In this document: piece by piece, positions 33,929-42,494 of the stretch
Layout: each line of letters begins with the position of its first letter
How positions within the stretch are numbered: the first letter of the stretch is position 1
Assembly (NCBI GenBank): GCA_964484185.1
Contig: CAZAEQ010000028.1
Location: 1-59,765 of the forward strand
DNA: 59,765 nucleotides
Direction: 5' to 3'
From: F1-120-MAGs238 sp964484185
GTDB lineage: Bacteria; Planctomycetota; Phycisphaerae; Phycisphaerales; UBA1924
Program-made: the position numbers and the translations under genes
The notes under the pieces: generated by a model
What the model saw: only the letters and a program-made list of their open reading frames with translations
Database searches by the model: none
Told to the model about the DNA's origin: nothing

Positions 33929-35470
33929 GTGAACGAACTCGATGCTTTCAATCTCACCCTCTCTGCACGAATCGTCCTCATAGGACGCACGGGTATCGAT
34001 GATGTGGTTCGCAGGATTCCCGGCACCGAAGTCATACGTGCGCGGAACCCGATTGAAGCAATCGCCGAGGTTGCACTGCCGATCGATGCGCAATCGCCTT
34101 CGCAGGTCATCGTTGTAGTCGGCACTGATGTCGCGCTTCTGATCGAAGACTTTGGAAACAATGGCGACGGCGCTGCTGAATTTCTGCGCGGGTTGCAAAT
34201 GGTTCATCCCTCAGCGCGCCTCTATCTCGCTGTACCACGTCGCAATATTGATGATCCAGTGAGCGATGGATATCACGACAGCGTTCCGATTGACGCGACT
34301 GCGATGGAATGTGTTGAAGCGTTCATGGCGGGCGAATCCGCCGCTGCGGGCGAAGAACACGATGCATTTTTTGCCGGGATCAATCCTCCGCGGCGTGAAC
34401 CTTCACCAATTCCAGCAGCGCCCCGCACCGCTGGGCCGGCAATCAATGGAAATGGCAACGGTCACGCCCCTAAAGCGAAGAACAGCTTTGAGGAAATGGC
34501 GTCATATCCAAGTTCGCTCGCTGCTCCCGGCGGCGTATTTGTTGATAATTTCACGAGTGTTGCGGTCCCGTTGTATGACAACGCACCGCAACAAAAGTCA
34601 GCTGACGCTCGGACTGGTGCTGATGCACCACCTTCGCCACCTCCATCTTCTGCTTCGTCAGGATCTTTGAATTCTGCCAGCGATCGCATGCTTCGAGCTA
34701 TGCTCGGCGGCAAAGATATTCGCACTGAAGCTGTTGAAATCATCCGCGCTGCAACTGGCGATGCGAGCGTCTTGCTGACTGATTCGAACGATTCGTTGCC
34801 CGGGGTACTGGTTGAAGTTGATGGCCGCGCAGTGGCGAAATTGCGCGGCAGGGTGGCCTCTGAGAAACTCGCGCCACATGCGGCGTGGCTCTCGCAATGG
34901 TTGAGGATGGATCAGCAAGTCAGCGAACTGAAAGAGTGGGCATTTACCGATTCGCTTACCGGCGCCTGGAACCGACGGTATTTTGAGATGTTCCTGGCTG
35001 AATCAATTGTCGAGGCTCGCAAGTTGCGGCGCTCGCTGACGATTCTTTACTTTGACATTGATGACTTCAAACGCTGGAACGATGAAAATGGACACGCCGC
35101 GGGAGATGAGATTTTGACCGAAACGGTCAAATTGCTCAAGAGCGTGATCCGTCCGACAGACAAAGTCTGCCGCGTTGGCGGCGATGAATTCGCGGTCATT
35201 TTCCATGAGCCGCAAGGCCCGCGCGATCCGGGCAGCCGGCACCCCGAAGACCTGCTTCAAGTGGCCAAGCGGTTCCAGGAACAGATTCGCAGCAAGCGGT
35301 TTCCCAAGCTCTCGGTCACTCACACTCCACTTGGTATTTCCGGTGGGTTGGCTACTTATCCATGGGATGCACGCTCTGCTGAGGAACTCATCAAGGTCGC
35401 GGATCAGCGCTCGATGCAATGCAAGCGAGCCGGAAAAAATGCGATTACTTTTGGCGACGAATCGAAGTGA
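33929..35470 (+). CDS. Diguanylate cyclase with degenerate receiver domain
   Basis: The 513-residue protein has an N-terminal receiver-like domain (residues 8-130, with ARIVLIG and VIVVVGTD but no clear phosphoacceptor), a low-complexity linker, a middle segment (about 250-330) and a GGDEF domain. The active-site loop is GGDEF at 417-421, with substrate-binding IDDFKRWNDENGHAAGDE. The inhibitory I-site RPTD (408-411) lies five residues upstream, so product inhibition by c-di-GMP is expected. No EAL or HD-GYP domain is present. The start is a GTG with AAGGTGA upstream. It probably shares a transcript with the preceding gene and ends at the bidirectional terminator. Confidence 0.92.
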   Translation: MNELDAFNLTLSARIVLIGRTGIDDVVRRIPGTEVIRARNPIEAIAEVALPIDAQSPSQVIVVVGTDVALLIEDFGNNGDGAAEFLRGLQMVHPSARLYLAVPRRNIDDPVSDGYHDSVPIDATAMECVEAFMAGESAAAGEEHDAFFAGINPPRREPSPIPAAPRTAGPAINGNGNGHAPKAKNSFEEMASYPSSLAAPGGVFVDNFTSVAVPLYDNAPQQKSADARTGADAPPSPPPSSASSGSLNSASDRMLRAMLGGKDIRTEAVEIIRAATGDASVLLTDSNDSLPGVLVEVDGRAVAKLRGRVASEKLAPHAAWLSQWLRMDQQVSELKEWAFTDSLTGAWNRRYFEMFLAESIVEARKLRRSLTILYFDIDDFKRWNDENGHAAGDEILTETVKLLKSVIRPTDKVCRVGGDEFAVIFHEPQGPRDPGSRHPEDLLQVAKRFQEQIRSKRFPKLSVTHTPLGISGGLATYPWDARSAEELIKVADQRSMQCKRAGKNAITFGDESK

Positions 35471-35490
35471 CTTTCAGGCACGGTCTGCCA

Positions 35491-35525
35491 AAAACAAAAA
35501 ACCCCCGCCGAAGCAGGGGTTTTTA
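35491..35525. terminator. Bidirectional intrinsic terminator
   Basis: The stem AAAACCCC(...)GGGGTTTT with a CCGAAG loop has a T run on both strands (TTTTT on plus, TTTTTTGTTTTT on minus). It serves the diguanylate cyclase gene on one side and tRNA-Ala on the other. Confidence 0.85.
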
Positions 35526-35527
35526 AG

Positions 35528-35600
35528 TGGAGCGGACGTGAGTCGAACACGCGACCTCGTCATTGCGAACGACGCGCTCTACCAACTGAGCTACCGCCCC
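35528..35600 (-). tRNA. tRNA-Ala (anticodon CGC)
   Basis: The 73-base gene pairs as a full cloverleaf: acceptor GGGGCGG/CCGCTCC with one G-U, a D arm TAGCTCAGTTGGTAGAGC, an anticodon arm CGTCG-TTCGCAA-TGACG with CGC at the anticodon, and TTCGACTC in the T-loop. The discriminator is A and no CCA is encoded. Confidence 0.93.
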
Positions 35601-35821
35601 ATATACATAATCCCTTTGGAAAGGTGTTTGTGAATACTACGTATCCGACTTGAGGGTCGGAAGTCCCAGGACAGCGGCCTCTGCCACGTTTCCCGGAGTC
35701 CGGAGGATATGCCGCCAGCCTATTCAAAGAAACCAATTGATCGGATATCGATTCGTGAAAGATCCGGCAATGCCCGGTGGCCATTGACCTAACACCTGGG
35801 TGAACTGAGACTCTGCCCCCG

Positions 35822-36595
35822 TCAAGGTGCCGTCGGCAGCAAGTCACGAATCCGCCGAAGCTCGGTGAGGTGGGCAGGAGTCCAGGCTCGGTCGGAAGTG
35901 CTCTGTTGATTTGATTCCGCACGATGCGGATCATCGCCTAATCCGGCACTTCGCGAAGCGCGAACACGTGTCATAATCAGGTCTCGAATCTGGTGGGCGT
36001 TGTCGACGCCTTCGATGCGGCCAAGATGATCGCCACCGCCGCCTTTCTTATGCGGGCCATGACCTCCGCCTCCGGCTGTCAATACTGCCACATCGGCGAT
36101 TCCGAAAAACCGTTGAAGTGGACCCTGCTCAACCGTGACATTTTGCACATTCTCATAGGTGATCGTTGTTTCAGTGAGATGAAGCACGCCGCGGCGGAGC
36201 CGCATGGAACGATCTGTCAATACGTACCAGGTGCTGTCGAAACGAAGGTGAATTCCGATGTAGCCAAAGATGCCCTGTGTGAGCACAAACCCGATCGCCA
36301 CAATGGCGAGAATGATTCCGACAAGTGGGGCAGCGACTGTGATAATAATCCAGCCGATCAGCACCGGGATATTGACTGAGAAGAGACTGATCCAGAAGAA
36401 CAGTTTGATGTAACGCAAGTAGTTTGGGGACGGTCGAAATGATCCGATGATCTCGTGCGAGCCCTCTGGCATGGTTGGCGGGTCACGGGGCACCAGGAAC
36501 AACTTGGTCAGCGCCGCCCAGACGCCGGAATAAATCCAAGAAGAAGCGCGATGGAGGTGGGGTGCAGGGGTCGGCGCTGTCGATGGGTTAACCAT
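35822..36595 (-). CDS. Bacterial PH-domain membrane protein (YdbS-like), second of a pair
   Basis: The 257-residue protein has two membrane helices around residues 70-120 and a bPH2-type domain: STWYVLTDRSMRLRRGVLHLTETTITYENVQNVTVEQGPLQRFFGIADV. This is the conserved pattern of YdbS/YdbT-like membrane proteins of unknown role, some linked to resistance to membrane-active compounds. The insert GGGGHGPHKKGGGGDH is an unusual Gly/His-rich loop. The ATG overlaps the preceding minus gene by 8 bases (ATGGTTAA), with AGGGG upstream, so the two are translated together. The C-terminal 60 residues, with SNQQSTSDRAWTPAHLTELRRIRDL, match in style the end of the upstream partner. Confidence 0.85.
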   Translation of the reverse strand: MVNPSTAPTPAPHLHRASSWIYSGVWAALTKLFLVPRDPPTMPEGSHEIIGSFRPSPNYLRYIKLFFWISLFSVNIPVLIGWIIITVAAPLVGIILAIVAIGFVLTQGIFGYIGIHLRFDSTWYVLTDRSMRLRRGVLHLTETTITYENVQNVTVEQGPLQRFFGIADVAVLTAGGGGHGPHKKGGGGDHLGRIEGVDNAHQIRDLIMTRVRASRSAGLGDDPHRAESNQQSTSDRAWTPAHLTELRRIRDLLPTAP

Positions 36596-37184
36596 GCTGG
36601 GTCCCCTTGGTGTTGGCTCGGAGAGATTCAATTTGGGCAGTCAATACGGCGACTCGATCGCGAATTTCAGTGAGCAGGACCAGCGCTTCGTCGCTGGAAA
36701 CGACGGGTGAACTGGCCGCGGAAGTAGCGGGGTGGTCGCTCTTTGCGCCGCGCATCTGGTGATAGAGGAAGTCTCGCACGTTTTCGTAGTCCATCAGACC
36801 CTCGATCACCAGTTCAGGCGCAGAGGAACCGCTTGCGGTCTGGCAGGCAACTGTGGCAAGGCCGAGCCAGCGCTGAATGATGCCGCGGTTTACGTGAATG
36901 TCCTGGATGCGGCGATAGGTGAGGGCGATTTCGTGTCGGAAGAGGATACCGACAGTCATGGTGACGCCGTCGGTGTCAAAGCGGTAACGCAGCGTGTGAT
37001 ACCGGAAATACAGGATTGGGAAGACGATGAAAATCCCAGGTCCCGTAAACAGGCTCAGGATGAAGTAGTGTTTCAGCAGGCGCGGATGGGCGGAGCAGAT
37101 TCCGCCGGGAGAAAACACGCCCGGTTCTGCGGCCGGGAGCTGAGTGTGCGTAGTTGTCGATGTTGGACCATGAGAAGTTCCCAT
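36588..37184 (-). CDS. Bacterial PH-domain membrane protein (YdbS-like), first of a pair
   Basis: The 198-residue protein has two adjacent membrane helices (residues 38-60: HYFILSLFTGPGIFIVFPILYF), then the bPH2 pattern TLRYRFDTDGVTMTVGILFRHEIALTYRRIQDIHVNRGIIQRWLGLATV. The C-terminus has ALVLLTEIRDRVAVLTAQIESL, a coiled-coil-like stretch. Together with the overlapping second gene it forms the common two-gene PH unit. The family resembles YdbS/YdbT; its biochemical role is not known. Both genes run on the minus strand, divergent from the CpeT-like gene. Confidence 0.85.
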   Translation of the reverse strand: MGTSHGPTSTTTHTQLPAAEPGVFSPGGICSAHPRLLKHYFILSLFTGPGIFIVFPILYFRYHTLRYRFDTDGVTMTVGILFRHEIALTYRRIQDIHVNRGIIQRWLGLATVACQTASGSSAPELVIEGLMDYENVRDFLYHQMRGAKSDHPATSAASSPVVSSDEALVLLTEIRDRVAVLTAQIESLRANTKGTQHG

Positions 37185-37258
37185 AGCGGCAGTGTACCAA
37201 AGTCAAAGTCCCACTGGTTCGCTTGCGTACGCTTTGGCTAGATATCTGGGGGAATTCC

Positions 37259-37978
37259 ATGGCGTTGGGTTTGAAGATGCTTCAGTTTGCAGCAGTTGGT
37301 ATGGCAGGGATTTTCGCGACGACGATGGGCGGTTGCTATGCCAGGACGATCGCAGTTCAGCCGGCCGATCAAGCACCGCATTCGCCGCAATCAAACACGG
37401 AATTGGAGCGATTTGTCTCTTACCTGTGCGGGCATTTTTCAAGCGCCGCACAAGCCCGAGCGGATCCAGAGTTTCGTGATATCAGTTTGAAAGTTGTGCG
37501 CATCTGGGAAGGCCGAGAGGATTCCAGGTTTGCCTGGCTTTATGTGGAACAGGCGCTGGCGAGCGACTTGGATCATCCATATCGCCAGCGGTTGTATCGA
37601 GTATCGTGTCCTCAGCGCGGCGCTGTGCAAACTGATGTGTTCTCGTTGCCCGCGCCGGCGGAAGCAGTCGGAGCGTGGCGCAATCCATCGCTGCTCGACA
37701 TGGTTTCTGTCCGCGACCTTAATATTCGGCAGGGTTGCTCGGTGTATCTGACTGTGCAGGGCGATCGGTATGTTGGCGGGACTCGCGATCAGGATTGTCC
37801 CAGCGAACTCAGTGGGGCTAAATATGCCACAAGTGAGGCTGAGATCGGCCCGGATGGAATGGTTACCTGGGACCGTGGATTTGATGCTGACGGCAGGCAA
37901 GTGTGGGGTGCGACGAAGGGCGGATATCGATTTGACAAGCTGGAAGCGGGCCGTTCTGTGGAAAAATCGCCAGGATAG
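37259..37978 (+). CDS. CpeT/CpcT-like exported protein
   Basis: The 239-residue protein has an N-terminal signal segment with Cys at MGGCYAR, possibly a lipoprotein, although the lipobox is not canonical. The domain is clearly CpeT-like: ELERFVSYLCGHFSSAAQA, RFAWLYVEQAL, HPYRQRLYRV, GCSVYLTVQGDRYVGGT and MVTWDRGFDADGRQVWGATKGGY. In cyanobacteria CpeT/CpcT attach phycocyanobilin to phycobiliproteins; homologues also occur in phages and non-photosynthetic bacteria, where the ligand is unknown. Nothing here suggests phycobiliproteins. GGGGGA lies 5 bases before the chosen ATG, and an upstream ATG has no such site. It is followed by a separate lipoprotein gene. Confidence 0.88.
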   Translation: MALGLKMLQFAAVGMAGIFATTMGGCYARTIAVQPADQAPHSPQSNTELERFVSYLCGHFSSAAQARADPEFRDISLKVVRIWEGREDSRFAWLYVEQALASDLDHPYRQRLYRVSCPQRGAVQTDVFSLPAPAEAVGAWRNPSLLDMVSVRDLNIRQGCSVYLTVQGDRYVGGTRDQDCPSELSGAKYATSEAEIGPDGMVTWDRGFDADGRQVWGATKGGYRFDKLEAGRSVEKSPG

Positions 37979-38027
37979 TGACTTGTCGTGATATGTGGTA
38001 GACTACAGCATCGCAAAGGAGCCTTCT

Positions 38028-38330
38028 ATGACTAAGTACATTCGCCTGGCAATACTTGTCCCGTTCCTGTTTCTCGCCGCGTGCGAAAAGAAAGTCACGC
38101 AGGAGAACTTCAAGAAGATCACCGTTGGCATGACACTTAACGAGGTGCAGGCGATTCTGGGCCAAGGTGAAAAACTGGTCCAGCAGGGATCTGGAATTGA
38201 AAGCTACGGCGTTGGCAGCCCCGGCAAGGGCAACAAGGATCAGGATGTCTGGATCTTCAAGGAAGATTCAAACGAGATCACCATTACCGTGAAAGCCGGA
38301 AAAGTGATCGACATGAACAACAACATGTAA
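38028..38330 (+). CDS. Small BamE/OmlA-like lipoprotein
   Basis: The 100-residue protein has a signal peptide with lipobox LAAC (MTKYIRLAILVPFLFLAAC) and a compact domain with NFKKITVGMTLNEVQAILGQGEKL and a later VWIFKE, EITITVKAGKVI. This is the SmpA/OmlA (BamE-like) fold: a two-helix hairpin followed by a small sheet, in which 'GMTLNEV...LG' starts the first helix. BamE itself assists the outer-membrane assembly complex, but free-standing paralogues of this size have other roles. AAAGGAG lies 7 bases before the ATG, which is the best-supported start in the area. The upstream ATG 11 codons earlier lacks such a site. Confidence 0.88.
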   Translation: MTKYIRLAILVPFLFLAACEKKVTQENFKKITVGMTLNEVQAILGQGEKLVQQGSGIESYGVGSPGKGNKDQDVWIFKEDSNEITITVKAGKVIDMNNNM

Positions 38331-38365
38331 GTCGCGTTCCACATTCAACAGCGGGCTCATTCAAC

Positions 38366-39565
38366 ATGACATCGACCAATCAATACACTCGCGCGGGCGA
38401 GGTGGATATTCCACGAGCTTCCACATTGCTCGCGCTTGCGTTTGGCGGCGAGGATCAGGACTGCGGTGTCTGGCTTCGCGCATCGGGGCTTGACAATCTT
38501 CGTCTCTGGCGCGATTCACAAGGCAACGTGAGTGGCACAGCTCTGCGTATTGATATGGCCCAGTACTTCGGCGGCGCATCGGTGCCGATGGTGGGAATTG
38601 CGGGAGTGAGTGTTGCGCCTGAAACTCGCGGCGAAGGTGTGGCTACGGAGATGATGAAGGCGTGCGTGCGCGAGTTGCATGCTGAAGGCTGGCCGATTTC
38701 AGCCCTTTATCCATCGACTCAGCCGCTGTATCGCAAGGTTGGCTATGAGCAGGTTTCGCACAGATTCATGATTTCCGTTCCAATCGGGCGACTGAGCACC
38801 AACATCTCTCACATCAAGGGGTGGAGCGTTCGGCCGCTGGATGAGCGGGATTTCGTGCATGTTCAGAAGATATATGGTCAGTTCGCGTCGGTGTGGTCGG
38901 GCATGCTCGATCGCAGCGACTATTGCTGGACCAGGCTACGCAAGTGGCGCGGCACCGACTATCGCGGATTTGGCGCCTATTCACCGAGTGGCGAATTGCG
39001 CGGGTATCTTTACATGTCGCAGGCACGCAAGCCTGAAACAGGTCGCTTCGATATCAATATCTCGGACATTGCGTGGATAGAGCCCGATGCTGCGCGGCGA
39101 CTTCTGATGTTCATAGCGGACTTTACAACGATGGGCGATGATTGTGTGTTTCAGGGAGGAGCATCGCACCCGCTTTGCAATTACATTCACCACAATATTT
39201 ACCAGATGCGATTGCGCGATCCGTGGATGCTGCGGATTACTGATGTAAAGAAGGCGATTGAAGCGCGAGGGTATTCGCCGGGCGTTGCTGTCTCGGCGAC
39301 AATCGGTATTAAGGATGATGTTGTGCCGCAGAATAGCGGGTTTTGGGAAATCGGCGTTGCGGATTGCAAGGGCCATGCCAAACGGGTGAATGCTGGCGGC
39401 GCAGTTTCTGAGATCGATATCTGCACACTGGCGCAGATCTGGTCTGGGTATGTGTCGGTGCAGCAGGCTGTCGCGATGAAGCTCGTGAGCGGCAACGCGG
39501 CGAATGTCCTGCAACTTACGCCTGCGTTTGCCGGGCCGACACCGTGGATGACTGATTTCTTTTGA
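38366..39565 (+). CDS. Eis-like GNAT acetyltransferase
   Basis: The 399-residue protein has an N-terminal GNAT domain with the acetyl-CoA loop AGVSVAPETRGEGVATEMM and the Eis-type segment ALYPSTQPLYRKVGYE, a central second GNAT-like part, and a C-terminal sterol-carrier-like domain ending MTDFF. In Eis the C-terminal carboxylate acts as the catalytic base, and the terminal Phe is kept. Eis acetylates several amines of aminoglycosides and has broad specificity, but this does not show resistance here. The length matches the Eis family (about 400). No ribosome binding site is seen before the ATG. The gene stands alone, after the lipoprotein. Confidence 0.88.
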   Translation: MTSTNQYTRAGEVDIPRASTLLALAFGGEDQDCGVWLRASGLDNLRLWRDSQGNVSGTALRIDMAQYFGGASVPMVGIAGVSVAPETRGEGVATEMMKACVRELHAEGWPISALYPSTQPLYRKVGYEQVSHRFMISVPIGRLSTNISHIKGWSVRPLDERDFVHVQKIYGQFASVWSGMLDRSDYCWTRLRKWRGTDYRGFGAYSPSGELRGYLYMSQARKPETGRFDINISDIAWIEPDAARRLLMFIADFTTMGDDCVFQGGASHPLCNYIHHNIYQMRLRDPWMLRITDVKKAIEARGYSPGVAVSATIGIKDDVVPQNSGFWEIGVADCKGHAKRVNAGGAVSEIDICTLAQIWSGYVSVQQAVAMKLVSGNAANVLQLTPAFAGPTPWMTDFF

Positions 39566-39629
39566 AAAGTTATTGTGACGGGTGCCATGTTGCTGCGCAT
39601 CAGAGCGAATTCCAATCGGAGGAATTTGT

Positions 39630-40568
39630 ATGGCCAGCAGCAATATGAAATTGGCAGGTGTGGGCGTACTCGCGTGTGCAGCGCTGGGACTTGGCGCGTG
39701 GCAAGCCAGGAGCTATTTCACACCGCGCCAGATCGGCGATGCTGGCGCGAGGCCTTCGGCGGCTGCAGAAACTGAAACGACAACGACAACCGATGGTGTG
39801 AATCGCAACACGAACTGGTCAGAGAAACCTGGCAGTCAGTCTGCCGGGAGCAGGGCAGAGCAGGCAACTCCTGCACCTGAAGTTCCAACGCAATTCGTGA
39901 AAATTCCATCAAAGGCTGAATCGGCTGGATTTTTTGAGGATTTCAAGCCACTTATTTCCAACGCTGTGAAAGTGAACGCCGAACTGGGCATCGCCACCGG
40001 AACGGCTCAAAATGCGCTGGTTGTCGCGGCGATGGAATCGCTTTCGAAGATTCTGGGAGTTTCAGGAACGCCGCGGGATGTCATGCCGGAAACGGGGGTG
40101 ACGGGAGCGGATGGAAAGCCTGTGCAGGTTGAAGCACTGCCGCAGATGACTGGAATGTTGTCCGCGTTGACAGAGTTGCTGAAGGATGCTTCGCTGGACC
40201 CATCGCGTGCGACCGTTGATTTCTATCCCGATGGTGCGATGGGTCTGCCTAAGCGTACTAAGAGTGACGGGCCGCAGAAGAAGAGCGAGTTTCAAGCGAC
40301 GATGCGAATATCCAGTCGCATGATGAACGGCGAAAAACGTCCCACGGCAGAGGTCCGTATTCCCGTGAAAATCAAAGACTCTCCAGGACCTGGCGACGAT
40401 CTTGATATTGGCGTGATGCTTGAACGCGATGACAGCGGCGAGAAATGGACATCTGCGGGGTTCAACCTGCACATGAAGAAGCCTGAAATCATGAAGAAAA
40501 TGAGCGGTTCAATTCCTGCGGGCGGTCGCCGGCAGGCTCCGCAAGCAGCTCCGGGAGGTGAAAAGTGA
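39630..40568 (+). CDS. Anchored protein of unknown function, partner of the prepilin-like gene
   Basis: The 312-residue protein starts with a short membrane segment (MKLAGVGVLACAALGLGAWQA) followed by a Thr/Glu-rich linker (residues 40-90) and a folded part (SAGFFEDFKPLISNAVKVNAELGIATG, KKSEFQATMRISSRMM, GDDLDIGVMLERDDSGEKW). It ends in a Gly/Arg/Pro-rich tail. GGAGGA stands 6 bases before the ATG. Its stop overlaps the GTG of the next gene, so the two are coupled. I do not recognise the folded part. The pairing with a prepilin-like protein suggests a role in a pilus-like or secretion system, but no assembly gene lies nearby. Confidence 0.7.
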   Translation: MASSNMKLAGVGVLACAALGLGAWQARSYFTPRQIGDAGARPSAAAETETTTTTDGVNRNTNWSEKPGSQSAGSRAEQATPAPEVPTQFVKIPSKAESAGFFEDFKPLISNAVKVNAELGIATGTAQNALVVAAMESLSKILGVSGTPRDVMPETGVTGADGKPVQVEALPQMTGMLSALTELLKDASLDPSRATVDFYPDGAMGLPKRTKSDGPQKKSEFQATMRISSRMMNGEKRPTAEVRIPVKIKDSPGPGDDLDIGVMLERDDSGEKWTSAGFNLHMKKPEIMKKMSGSIPAGGRRQAPQAAPGGEK

Positions 40569-41368
40569 TTTTATACACTGATCGACGCAACTCAGCATCG
40601 GCATTCACCCTCATCGAGCTGCTGATCGTTATTGCGATCATCGGAATTCTCATCAGCATTTTGTTTCCTGCATTGGGAAAGGCCCGGGCCACAGCTCGTC
40701 AAACGGCGGGACTCGCCAATTTGCGTTCGGTTGGAACCAGTTTTTCGCAGTACGCCGATCAATACAAGTCATGGCCGTTTGCGAAGAAGGGGACAGTGCC
40801 TGAAGGTGTAGGGATGCCTCCAAACCCTGACATTATGTTCGTTCGCTGGTGGCCTGAAAATTCGATCATCGGGACGAGTGATGCGTGGCACCTGGCGTGG
40901 CTCTGGCCTGGCGTGGTCGCGCCTTTCACGAGCTGGCCGGAAAATTATCGCCTCTGGGTCTCGCCTGGTCTGAGCAAAGAGCTGCCGGATTTCAATTTTG
41001 GCGGCGACTTTGAGAACATTCGCAACACGGTTTCGCTTCGCTATTCCAATTCGTTTATCGCCAGTCCAAAGTTGTTTACCACTGCCGCGGCCGCAGACGA
41101 GAATCTCATGCAGCCCGTGCAGCAGCACGAGGTCGGCTTTCCATCAAGCAAAGTGTTGCTTTGGGACGCTCACCTGGCCTACTTGAACAAGACTCCCAGC
41201 GCGATTAATGGTCAGTGGGCCGCTGCAACTCCGATGGCTTTCGCTGACCTGCACGCGGACCTAAAAGACCCTACAAAAGCGGCGGCTCCGGTGGCAAATC
41301 CGCTCAAGCAGGAACCGCTCATGACGTTGCACGACACTCCTGATGGAGTGCGGGGTCGTGACTACTAA
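40565..41368 (+). CDS. Prepilin-type N-terminal cleavage/methylation domain protein
   Basis: The 267-residue protein begins with the type IV prepilin signature SASA-FTLIELLIVIAIIGILISILFPALGKAR: a short leader, cleavage before Phe and Glu at +5, then the hydrophobic helix and the FPALGKAR turn typical of planctomycete 'prepilin-like' proteins. The residue before the cleavage site is Ala rather than Gly. Planctomycetes carry many such proteins, and their function is often unknown. The remainder (Trp-rich KSWPFAKK, WWPENSIIGTSDAWHLAWLWPG, then HDTPDGVRGRDY) has no pilin assignment. The start GTG overlaps the stop of the previous gene. An assembly ATPase is absent from the window. Confidence 0.88.
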   Translation: MILYTDRRNSASAFTLIELLIVIAIIGILISILFPALGKARATARQTAGLANLRSVGTSFSQYADQYKSWPFAKKGTVPEGVGMPPNPDIMFVRWWPENSIIGTSDAWHLAWLWPGVVAPFTSWPENYRLWVSPGLSKELPDFNFGGDFENIRNTVSLRYSNSFIASPKLFTTAAAADENLMQPVQQHEVGFPSSKVLLWDAHLAYLNKTPSAINGQWAAATPMAFADLHADLKDPTKAAAPVANPLKQEPLMTLHDTPDGVRGRDY

Positions 41369-41443
41369 AAATAGGCTCGCGACTCACCCAACAAACCCCG
41401 TTTGCGGGCAGATTCCGGACATGCGCAACCGTATCATGCCGCA

Positions 41444-42394
41444 ATGTCTTTACCACTCGTTGTCATATGCCCTGGTCAGGGCGCGCAAATCGTCGGAATG
41501 GCCAAGTCATGGTTCGATGCTTCCGCGGAAGCTCGCGCTGTTTTTTCCATTGCCGATTCGATCACTGGTGATCGCTTCGGGAGCAAGCTCTCAGAGATCT
41601 GCTTTAGCGGTCCCGCGGAATTACTCAATAGAACTGATGTCAGCCAACCAGCTATTTACGCAGCATCAATCGCGTGCTGGCATGGCATGCTCGCAAAGAT
41701 GAATATGACCGTCAGCGATTGTCCGCTCGCCGCGACAGCAGGTCTTTCGCTCGGTGAATACACCGCACTCTGTGTTGCCGGAGCGCTCAGTTTTGAGGAT
41801 GGTCTCAAGCTTGTGCTGCTGCGTGGAAGAGCGATGCAAGACGCTGCGGAATCGCCTGAAGCGGCGGCGGGCGGCGGCGGCGGCATGGTCGCACTTATTG
41901 GTGCGGAAGACGCAGCGGCGCAGCAGGTTTGCGATGAAGCCCGCGCTGGGGACATTCTGGTCTGCGCCAACTTCAATACGCCCGGTCAGGTCGTTTTGAG
42001 CGGTCATAAATCAGCGTGTGCTCGAGCGGCTGAGGTGGCGGCTCGCATGGGAATGCGGGCGGCGGTGTTGCCGGTTTCTGGAGCTTTTCATTCGCCGCTG
42101 ATGCGAGCGGCGGCGGAGCGCCTGGCTGAGGCACTGGCTGAAACGCCAATGCTGACCGAGCGATGCCCGGTGATGTCAAATGTCTCGGCGGAGCCGCACA
42201 CTGGCGGCGCGGTTGTCATCCGCCAGCGCCTGAGCGAACAGCTGACCCATCCAGTTCGATGGGCCAACTGCTGCACCTGGCTGGCTTCGCATGTACAGGG
42301 CGAGTGGCATGAACTTGCACCGCAGCGAACTTTGGCGGGAATGATGCGTCGAATTGACAAGAACATCAAAGTAGTGGGGCACGATGACCCCTGA
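41444..42394 (+). CDS. fabD: Malonyl-CoA:ACP transacylase FabD
   Basis: The 316-residue protein has the acyltransferase signature PGQGAQ at residues 10-15, the nucleophile elbow GLSLGEY (Ser102) and the base His216 in SGAFHSPLM. It moves malonyl from CoA to the acyl carrier protein, starting fatty acid elongation. The usual GHSLGE is GLSLGE here; Leu occurs in many FabD proteins. A Gly-rich loop EAAAGGGGGMVA lies at 140-150. The start at the second in-frame ATG fits the family N-terminus SLPLVVICPGQGAQ; the upstream one would add 14 unrelated residues. A small lipoprotein gene and fabG follow. Confidence 0.95.
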   Translation: MSLPLVVICPGQGAQIVGMAKSWFDASAEARAVFSIADSITGDRFGSKLSEICFSGPAELLNRTDVSQPAIYAASIACWHGMLAKMNMTVSDCPLAATAGLSLGEYTALCVAGALSFEDGLKLVLLRGRAMQDAAESPEAAAGGGGGMVALIGAEDAAAQQVCDEARAGDILVCANFNTPGQVVLSGHKSACARAAEVAARMGMRAAVLPVSGAFHSPLMRAAAERLAEALAETPMLTERCPVMSNVSAEPHTGGAVVIRQRLSEQLTHPVRWANCCTWLASHVQGEWHELAPQRTLAGMMRRIDKNIKVVGHDDP

Positions 42395-42494
42395 AATGCC
42401 ATTGGGCGAGTGTCCCATTCTCTGGAAAATTCGGTGACAAGGGCGAACCTGCCTGAATATGCTTGAAGTCCTCTCATTGCGGAAAGTGCAACAC

